DNA of 64,000 nucleotides, taken from positions 124,001-188,000 of the forward strand of contig CAWDBL010000014.1 in assembly GCA_963800505.1 (NCBI GenBank), read 5' to 3'. The stretch is from Fodinibacter sp963800505. GTDB taxonomy: Bacteria; Actinomycetota; Actinomycetes; Actinomycetales; Dermatophilaceae. Below are positions 58,772 through 64,000 of the stretch, piece after piece; positions within the stretch are counted from its first letter, which is position 1, and each line of letters starts with the position of its first letter. The notes under the pieces were generated by a model, which made no database searches, was not told where the DNA came from, and saw only the letters and a program-made list of their open reading frames with translations. The position numbers and the translations under genes are program-made.

Positions 58772-59527
58772 GTGTCGTCGCCGTGGAGTCAGGAGTCGTG
58801 CGACGTGCGCCTGGAGTGGGGGTTGCGCGGCGCCCGCGAGCTCGTCGGTGGTGGCGTGCGCACCGTGGTGGTGGTCGACGTGCTGTCGTTCACGACGTCG
58901 GTGACGGTGGCCGTCGAGCGTGGCACCGCCGTGCGCCCACACCGTTGGGGCGCCGGCTCGGCGGTGGCGCTGGCAGCCGAGCTGGATGCCGTGTGCGCGG
59001 TCGGGCGCACGGCCGCCGGTCCGGGCGAGATCAGCCTGTCACCCGCGAGCATCGTCGCCGCCGAGCCGGTGGAGCGCTTGGTGCTGCCGTCACCGAACGG
59101 CTCTGCCATCTGCGCCGAGCTCGCCGGCGCCGGCGCGGAGGTCGTTGCGGCCTGCCTGCGCAACGCCGGCGCCGTCGGGCGCTGGCTGAAAGACCGGCCC
59201 GGCCCGGTCGGCGTGGTCGCGGCGGGGGAGCGGTGGGGCGACGACGACTCGCTGCGCCCCGCCGTCGAGGACCTCTGGGGTGCTGGCGCCGTCGTCGCCG
59301 CCCTGGTCATCGCCCGGCCCGAGCTGCCGGCGAGCCCGGAGGCGCTGACGGCCCGAGCTGCGTTCGGTGCGGTGCGGGCCGACCCGCTGACTCAGCTCAG
59401 GTGCAGCGCGAGCGGGATCGAGCTGGAGCGCAAGGGTTTCGGTGTCGACGTCGCGGTCGCGGCCGAGCTCGACGGGTCGTCGGTCGTGCCGGTGCTCACC
59501 GACGGCTGGTTCACCGCGGCACCGTGA
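58772..59527 (+). CDS. 2-phosphosulfolactate phosphatase (ComB-like)
   Basis: 251 residues from the GTG at 58772, eight bases after TAGCGT (58758-58763). ComB-family landmarks: TVVVVDVLSFTTSVTVAVERGT, LSPASI, LVLPSPNGSAICAEL, VVAACLRNAGAVGRWL, VVAAGERWGDDDSLRPAVEDLWGAGAVV, CSASGIELERKGFGVDVAVAAELD and the closing VPVLTDGWF. In methanogens the enzyme serves coenzyme M synthesis; that pathway is not expected here, so the true substrate is uncertain. Overlaps the convergent gene by 17 bases. Confidence 0.85.
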   Translation: MSSPWSQESCDVRLEWGLRGARELVGGGVRTVVVVDVLSFTTSVTVAVERGTAVRPHRWGAGSAVALAAELDAVCAVGRTAAGPGEISLSPASIVAAEPVERLVLPSPNGSAICAELAGAGAEVVAACLRNAGAVGRWLKDRPGPVGVVAAGERWGDDDSLRPAVEDLWGAGAVVAALVIARPELPASPEALTARAAFGAVRADPLTQLRCSASGIELERKGFGVDVAVAAELDGSSVVPVLTDGWFTAAP

Positions 59528-60401
59528 TGCTCGGGACAGTGGCGTCGTCGAGCACGGTCAGTAGCCGGTGGCGCAGGGCGTTGGAGCGCTCGGCGAACGC
59601 CCGCTGTCGCTCGAGGTAGGCCGCCTTCCCCTCCGCGGTCTCGATCGGTACCGGGGCATACCCGAGGTCGCGCAGGTCGTAGGGCGAGGCCTGCATGTCG
59701 AGCACCCGGATCTCCCGAGCCAGGTCGAACGCATCGGCCACCAGGTCGCTCGGCACGAGCGGGGTCAGCTTGAACGCCCACTTGTAGACGTCCATCCCCG
59801 CGTGCAGGCACCCCGGCTGCTCCAGCGCCACCTGGCTTTCGCGTGTGGGGCGCAGGGCGTTCCGCGGCTGCGCGGAGTCGGTGAAGAACCGGTACGCATC
59901 GAAGTGCGAGCAGCGGATGCCGTGCCGCTCCACCACCGCGTCGGTGCCCGCGCTGCCCAGCCGCAGCGGCCAGCCCGCGTGGCGCACGTCGTCGGCGGCG
60001 ACGCCGTGCACCATCGCCCACTCGTGCAGCCCGAAGCAACCCAGCTGCGCGGGCCGGGAGACCGTCGCGGACAACAGGTTCCGCACGAAGTCGACGGTGT
60101 GCGCCCGCGTCGCGAGGAAGCCCTCCACGTCGAGCACCACCGCGTCGCCGGCCACCCGGTAGTGGTTCCACGCCGCTCGGGGGAGACGGGCGGCATCCTC
60201 GAGCGCGACGCCCGCCCCGGGGTGCCACCGGCGCAGCCGGGCCGGCGAGTTGTTGTAGTAGCGGAACAGGAAGTCCTCGACCGGGTGGGTGCGGCCGTCG
60301 GCGCGACGTCCCCGGTGGGCCGCCGTGGCGGCGTCGACGCGGGCCTCGTGGGTGGCCGCGAGGGCCTCCCACTCCGGCCGGGGGAGCGCGCGCAGGGTCA
60401 C
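59511..60401 (-). CDS. Conserved actinobacterial protein (often labelled 3-methyladenine DNA glycosylase)
   Basis: 296 residues from the GTG at 60401; TACCGT ends six bases upstream on the minus strand, suggesting leaderless transcription. Features are HPVEDFLFRYYNNSPARLRRWHPGAGVALEDA, LGCFGLHEWAMVHG, IRCSHFDAYRFFTDSAQPRN, and CLHAGMDVYKWAFKLTPLVPSDLVADAFDLAREIRVLDMQASPYDL. I recall homologues being annotated as 3-methyladenine DNA glycosylase, but I see no known glycosylase motif, so function is open. Confidence 0.65.
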   Translation of the reverse strand: MTLRALPRPEWEALAATHEARVDAATAAHRGRRADGRTHPVEDFLFRYYNNSPARLRRWHPGAGVALEDAARLPRAAWNHYRVAGDAVVLDVEGFLATRAHTVDFVRNLLSATVSRPAQLGCFGLHEWAMVHGVAADDVRHAGWPLRLGSAGTDAVVERHGIRCSHFDAYRFFTDSAQPRNALRPTRESQVALEQPGCLHAGMDVYKWAFKLTPLVPSDLVADAFDLAREIRVLDMQASPYDLRDLGYAPVPIETAEGKAAYLERQRAFAERSNALRHRLLTVLDDATVPSITVPR

Positions 60402-60463
60402 CGCACCACGGTACCGACGCGAGGGAGCCCCGGGACGCGCGCCCCGAGGCTCCGGACGACCGC

Positions 60464-60841
60464 TCAGCCCTTGGGGTAGGGGCCGTACTGGTTGTCGTTC
60501 TCGCTGTCGCCGATGAAGAAGATCAGCAGGACGATCCACCCGACGAGGGGGATCAGCCCGATGAGCAGCCACCAGCCGGTGCGGCCGGTGTCGTGCAGGC
60601 GGCGCACCGCCACGGCGAGCGTGGGGATGAGGAACACGATGCTGGTGATGGTGGCGATCCAGCCGCCGCCGGCGGTCAGGTCGCTGTAGGTGAGCCCGGC
60701 GGCCCGGTCGATGATGCTGGCCACGATGCTGACGAGGGTGATGAACAGGTACCACCACCAGTACTCGCTGCGGCGGGCCCTGCCCGAGAAGGTGGCGTAC
60801 TTGTTGAGCAAGACGCTGCTGACGGCCTGGCTGAAGGACAT
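60464..60841 (-). CDS. DUF805 membrane protein
   Basis: 125 residues from the ATG at 60841. DUF805 hallmarks: FSGRARRSEYWWWYLFITLVSIVASIID, LIPTLAVAVRRLHDTGRTGWWLLIGLIPLVGWIVLLIFF and the terminal GDSENDNQYGPYP. Four hydrophobic segments. The family is widespread with no established role. Length is standard. Confidence 0.92.
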   Translation of the reverse strand: MSFSQAVSSVLLNKYATFSGRARRSEYWWWYLFITLVSIVASIIDRAAGLTYSDLTAGGGWIATITSIVFLIPTLAVAVRRLHDTGRTGWWLLIGLIPLVGWIVLLIFFIGDSENDNQYGPYPKG

Positions 60842-61039
60842 GACGCGCTCCTGGTCCGAGGTGCTTCCTCACTACGAACGGTAGTAACGACCACGGGAGA
60901 AGTGCGGGAGATCCGGGCCACCCGGCATCCGGCGTGGCGCGGCGGGAACCCGCGGACCGGTCCCGTTCGTCGTGAGGGACGATGGGGTTGTCGACGTCCG
61001 GTCGCACCCTGACGCCACTCAACCCCGAAGGCCACCGCC

Positions 61040-61948
61040 ATGCGCAGGACCGTCCCGCTCGCCGCCGCAGTCGCGGTGGCCCTCGCCCTCACAGCGTGCG
61101 GCGGCGACCCCGAGCCCGCCGCTTCGAGCGCGACCCGGCCGTCGGCCCCCGCGAGTGCCACCGCCTCACCGTCGCCGAGTGCGTCGGGCGGGGGTGGCCT
61201 CTACGTGGCGCTGGGCGACTCGCTCGCCGCCGGTTACCAGCCCGGGGGAGCCGAGCTGCGTGACACCGCGTACCCCGCGCTCACCGCGGCGCGGCTCGGC
61301 GCGAAGGGCGGCGAGCTGACCCTGGAGAACCTCGGCTGCAGCGGCGAGACGACGACCTCGCTCGTCAAGGGCGGCAAGTGCGACTTCGCCGCCGGCAGCC
61401 AGCTCGAGCAGGCCGAGAAGCTGCTCGAGGGCGGCAAGGACGTCGCCCTGGTCACCATCGACATCGGCGGCAACGACCTGCTGCGGTGCGTGCGGGGCGG
61501 GGCGCAGATCGACACCGCGTGCGTGAAGTCCGGTGTCGGGACGGTGAAGAAGAACCTCCCGACGATCCTGAAGCGGCTGCGGACGGCGGCCGGGCCCGAG
61601 GTGCCCGTGCTGGTGCTCGGCTACTACAACCCCTGGCTGGCCGCGAAGGCGCTCGACCAGCCGATCAAGGGGGTCGACGCCGCCGCCAAGGCCTACACCG
61701 GGCTGAGCGACGCGATCGAGTCGGCGGCGAAGTCGACCGGCACCACCTTCGTCGGGCTCGACGAGGCGTTCTCGACGAACGACACCACCCCGACGACGAT
61801 CAACGGTCGGAGCGTGCCCGAGAACGCCGCGAAGATCTGCACCCTCACCAACATCTGCACCGCCGCCGACATCCACCTCACCGACGAGGGCGCGGCCACC
61901 GTGGCCCGGGTGCTCGCCAAGGCGGCCCAGCAGGCCGGCGTCTCCTGA
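61040..61948 (+). CDS. SGNH/GDSL-hydrolase lipoprotein
   Basis: 302 residues from the ATG at 61040, with GAAGG upstream. A lipoprotein signal ends in the lipobox LTAC (C20), followed by a Ser/Pro/Ala-rich linker of about 30 residues. The SGNH blocks are visible: LYVALGDSLAAGYQPG (block I Ser), LENLGCSGETT (Gly), TIDIGGNDLLRC (Asn) and the C-terminal DIHLTDEGA (Asp-x-x-His). Predicted extracellular esterase or lipase tethered to the membrane. It is paralogous to the next gene. Confidence 0.9.
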   Translation: MRRTVPLAAAVAVALALTACGGDPEPAASSATRPSAPASATASPSPSASGGGGLYVALGDSLAAGYQPGGAELRDTAYPALTAARLGAKGGELTLENLGCSGETTTSLVKGGKCDFAAGSQLEQAEKLLEGGKDVALVTIDIGGNDLLRCVRGGAQIDTACVKSGVGTVKKNLPTILKRLRTAAGPEVPVLVLGYYNPWLAAKALDQPIKGVDAAAKAYTGLSDAIESAAKSTGTTFVGLDEAFSTNDTTPTTINGRSVPENAAKICTLTNICTAADIHLTDEGAATVARVLAKAAQQAGVS

Positions 61949-62078
61949 CGCCGCCGGGGCGAGCCACCACCGCCCCTCGGCGCACGATGGCTGGGTCGAC
62001 GGCTCTTCCCCCTGTCGGCGCCACCACCTAGAGTCGGCCGGGCGCGGCAACGGGGCCGCCCGACAAGGGAGCAACAAC

Positions 62079-63017
62079 ATGCGTCGTCGCAGGTGGGTCG
62101 TCATCGTCGCCGTCCTCGCACTCGGGGGCCTGTCGGCACCTGCGGCATCAGCGACGGCCCCTGCCGCCGCCGGCTCAGCGGCGTCGCACGGGGAGTCCTC
62201 CCAGGGGAACTCCTCGCACGGGAAGTACTCCCAGGGGAAGTCCTCCCACGGGAAGTCCTCCCGCGCCATGGGCTGGTACCTCGCGCTGGGTGACTCGCTG
62301 GCGGCCGGCTACCAGCCGGGCCAGGGCGACGACAAGACCGGCGGCTACGTCGGGGGCGTGCTCGACGCCGTGCGCACCGCCACCCCGAAGACCAAGCTGG
62401 TCAACGTCGCCTGCAGCGGCGAGACGGTCGTGACGATGGTCTTCGGCGGGCGCTGCGCCTACGACGAGGGCACCCAGCTCAAGCAGGCCGTCGAGTTCCT
62501 CCACGCCCACCGGCGCACCACCCGCCTGGTCACCATCGACATCGGCGCCAACGACGTGCAGCGCTGCGTGAGCCGCGACCCCGTCGGCATCGACCTGGTC
62601 TGCGTCCAGCAGGGGCTGGGCGACGTGCAGCGGCTGCTGCCGAAGGTGCTGGCCCAGCTGCACCGGGCCGCGCCGGGCGCGCGGATCGTCGTCCTGAACT
62701 ACTACAACCCGTTCCTCGCCGCCTACCTCACCGGAGCAGCCGGGCAGGCGCTGGCGCAGCAGTCGATGCAGCTCCAGGCCACGCTCAACGCCATCATCGG
62801 CGGGTCGGCCGCCTCGGTGGGCGCCGACGTCGCCGACGTCTCCACCGCCTTCCGCAGCACCGTCACCGCCCCGGTCCTCGTGCCCGAGCTCGGTGGCCCG
62901 GTCCCGACCAACGTGGCCACCATCTGCGCCTGGACCTGGATGTGCCGGCTCGGCGACATCCACGCCAACGACACCGGGTATGCCGTGATGAGCGGGGCCG
63001 TGGCCGCTCGCCTGTGA
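62079..63017 (+). CDS. Secreted SGNH/GDSL hydrolase
   Basis: 312 residues from the ATG at 62079, with an AAGGGAG-type site upstream. A Sec signal (VVIVAVLALGGLSAPAASA) is followed by a low-complexity SHGKSSQGKSS segment encoded by a 15-base repeat (about 62196-62262). Catalytic blocks: YLALGDSLAAGYQPG, VNVACSGET, TIDIGANDVQRC and GDIHANDTGYAVM (Asp-x-x-His form DIHAN). It shares about the same core as the preceding lipoprotein and arose by tandem duplication, with different anchoring. Confidence 0.88.
   Translation: MRRRRWVVIVAVLALGGLSAPAASATAPAAAGSAASHGESSQGNSSHGKYSQGKSSHGKSSRAMGWYLALGDSLAAGYQPGQGDDKTGGYVGGVLDAVRTATPKTKLVNVACSGETVVTMVFGGRCAYDEGTQLKQAVEFLHAHRRTTRLVTIDIGANDVQRCVSRDPVGIDLVCVQQGLGDVQRLLPKVLAQLHRAAPGARIVVLNYYNPFLAAYLTGAAGQALAQQSMQLQATLNAIIGGSAASVGADVADVSTAFRSTVTAPVLVPELGGPVPTNVATICAWTWMCRLGDIHANDTGYAVMSGAVAARL
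62196..62262 (+). repeat. 15-base coding repeat (SHGKSSQGKSS)
   Basis: Imperfect tandem units of the CACGGGAAGTCCTCC type occur four to five times near the N-terminus of the secreted SGNH hydrolase, giving a Ser/His/Gly/Lys-rich segment just after the signal peptide. Confidence 0.75.
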
Positions 63018-63026
63018 GCCCGGCCC

Positions 63027-63032
63027 TAGGCT
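63027..63032 (+). promoter_or_regulatory. -10 element of the FAH-family gene (leaderless)
   Basis: TAGGCT ends seven bases before the ATG at 63040, the same spacing as for leuB. Confidence 0.5.
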
Positions 63033-63039
63033 GGAACCC

Positions 63040-63810
63040 ATGCGCATCGCGAGGTTCACGACGGGTGACGACCCGGCCTACGGGCTGGTCGACGGTACGG
63101 GCGAGAAGATCGCCGAGATCACGGGAGACCCGCTCTACCAGCGGATCGAGCTCACCGGCACCGTGCACGAGGTCGACGACGTGCGGCTGCTGGCGCCCGT
63201 CATCCCGCGCAGCAAGGTGATCGGCATCGGTCGCAACTACGCCGACCACGCCAAGGAGATGGGCACCGACACCCCGGCCGAGCCGATGATGTTCCTCGTC
63301 CCCAACACCGCGGTCGTCGGCCCCGGCGACCCGGTCGTGATGCCGCCGCAGACCTCCGAGGTCGGCTACGAGGGCGAGCTCGCCGTCGTGATCGGCCGGC
63401 TGTCCAAGGACCTCGAGCCGCACGACGCGCTCGCGGCCGTCTTCGGCTACACCGTCGCCAACGACGTGACGGCCCGCGACCTGCAGCGCGGCGACGGCCA
63501 GTGGGCCCGCGCGAAGGGCTTCGACACCTTCTGCCCGCTGGGGCCGTGGATCGAGACCGACCTCGACCCGGCGGCCCAGCACATCACCACCACGCTCGAC
63601 GGCAAGGTCGTGCAGGACGGCCCCACCTCCGACATGGTGCACGACGTCGCCACCCTCATCTCGCACGCGTCCAAGGCCTTCACCCTGCTGCCCGGCGACG
63701 TCATCCTCACCGGCACCCCGGCCGGCGTCGGCCTGGTCGAGGCCGGCCAGCGGGTCGAGGTCGAGGTGGACGGCATCGGGGTGCTCAGCAACCCCTTCGT
63801 GCGTCACTAG
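63040..63810 (+). CDS. Fumarylacetoacetate hydrolase-family protein
   Basis: 256 residues from the ATG at 63040. The FAH fold is clear: VIGIGRNYADHAKEMG, the metal-binding EVGYEGELAVVIGR (E-x-E), GYTVANDVTARDLQ (Asp), DTFCPLGPWI, and PGDVILTGTPAGVGLVEAGQRVEVEVDGIG. Members hydrolyse or decarboxylate 3-oxoacids such as oxaloacetate or ring-cleavage products; the substrate is unknown. The gene immediately precedes gltX, a common arrangement in actinobacteria. Confidence 0.92.
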   Translation: MRIARFTTGDDPAYGLVDGTGEKIAEITGDPLYQRIELTGTVHEVDDVRLLAPVIPRSKVIGIGRNYADHAKEMGTDTPAEPMMFLVPNTAVVGPGDPVVMPPQTSEVGYEGELAVVIGRLSKDLEPHDALAAVFGYTVANDVTARDLQRGDGQWARAKGFDTFCPLGPWIETDLDPAAQHITTTLDGKVVQDGPTSDMVHDVATLISHASKAFTLLPGDVILTGTPAGVGLVEAGQRVEVEVDGIGVLSNPFVRH

Positions 63811-63823
63811 GCTGTCGCCCACC

Positions 63824-64000
63824 ATGAGCGAGCACCCCGAGCACCCCGTGACCGACGCCCCGAGCACCACCCCCAGCACTCCCGACCCGGCCGCCCTCCC
63901 CGGCGCCGTCCGGCTGCGTGTGGCGCCCTCGCCGACCGGCGACCCCCACGTGGGCACGGCCTACATGTCGCTGTTCAACCTGGCGTTCGTGCGCCAGCAG
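63824..64000 (+). CDS. gltX: Glutamyl-tRNA synthetase, N-terminal part
   Basis: 59 residues from the ATG at 63824 run off the window end. After a Pro/Thr-rich extension of about 29 residues the class-I synthetase opening VRLRVAPSPTGDPHVGTAYMSLFN appears, with PHVG at the HIGH position. A TAGGCT hexamer (63808-63813) that includes the stop of the previous gene could be its -10. The rest of the enzyme is outside the window. Confidence 0.92.
   Translation, partial: MSEHPEHPVTDAPSTTPSTPDPAALPGAVRLRVAPSPTGDPHVGTAYMSLFNLAFVRQQ

Noticed and set aside
1..64000. tRNA genes, rRNA genes or known riboswitches
   Set aside because: No cloverleaf-like sequence with a GGTTCRANYCC arm, rRNA segment or recognisable riboswitch core was seen outside coding regions; a covariance-model scan would be decisive.

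Overview
This window is chromosomal DNA of a high-GC actinobacterium. Gene content and order (a MetE-like gene, ligA, gatCAB, ilvD, ilvBNC, serA, leuB, ilvE, cimA, FAH-family gene, gltX), a mycobacterial-type LexA box, an F420-type (LLM) oxidoreductase and very strong G/C third-position bias suggest the Intrasporangiaceae/Dermatophilaceae (Janibacter, Knoellia, Phycicoccus or Tetrasphaera-like). The family assignment is inference. No rRNA, tRNA, CRISPR array, prophage or intact insertion sequence was seen. Many starts lie 6-8 nt after a TANNNT-like -10 hexamer, so leaderless transcription looks common.

Layout. 1-9.6 kb: end of a PNPOx-like gene, a MetE-like protein, an EamA exporter, a membrane protein with an acyl-CoA ligase, a frameshifted DUF222/HNH gene behind a LexA box, DUF2200, two VOC proteins, a SnoaL-like and a DinB-like protein. 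9.6-18.6 kb: ligA, a TRIC-like channel, gatC-gatA-gatB and the ahpC-ahpF peroxidase pair. 18.6-30 kb: DUF937, a SixA-like phosphatase, membrane proteins, a secreted GH16 glucanase, a MarR/SDR unit divergent from an MMPL-TspO unit, and a fasciclin / ECF sigma / zinc anti-sigma cluster. 30-47.3 kb: branched-chain amino acid synthesis (ilvD, ilvBNC, leuB, ilvE) and serA, interleaved with an ABC exporter, a glycosyltransferase and membrane proteins. 47.3-52.5 kb: a GntR-controlled cluster resembling the gamma-glutamylated polyamine (Puu) pathway. 52.5-64 kb: a metallo-hydrolase, an L,D-transpeptidase, an LLM oxidoreductase, cimA, ComB-like, DUF805, two tandem SGNH hydrolases, an FAH-family protein and the start of gltX.

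Regulation is the most interesting layer. ilvB has a classical attenuator: leader peptide VARVLVLSRRV followed by a hairpin and seven T. cimA has a separate leader ending Thr-Thr-Thr-Ile-Ile-Ile-Gly, followed by two hairpins, the second with a T-tract. A third possible leader (MQRLEVLVLIPSRGEVR) lies 300 nt before leuB, with overlapping alternative hairpins and an unknown 31-codon ORF closed by a perfect 15-bp inverted repeat. Together these suggest Ile/Val/Leu control of scattered biosynthetic loci by ribosome stalling. Intergenic DNA also holds a dispersed 34-bp hairpin repeat (five copies), a 106-bp tandem array before cimA, a 40-bp tandem repeat and a 21-bp inverted repeat.
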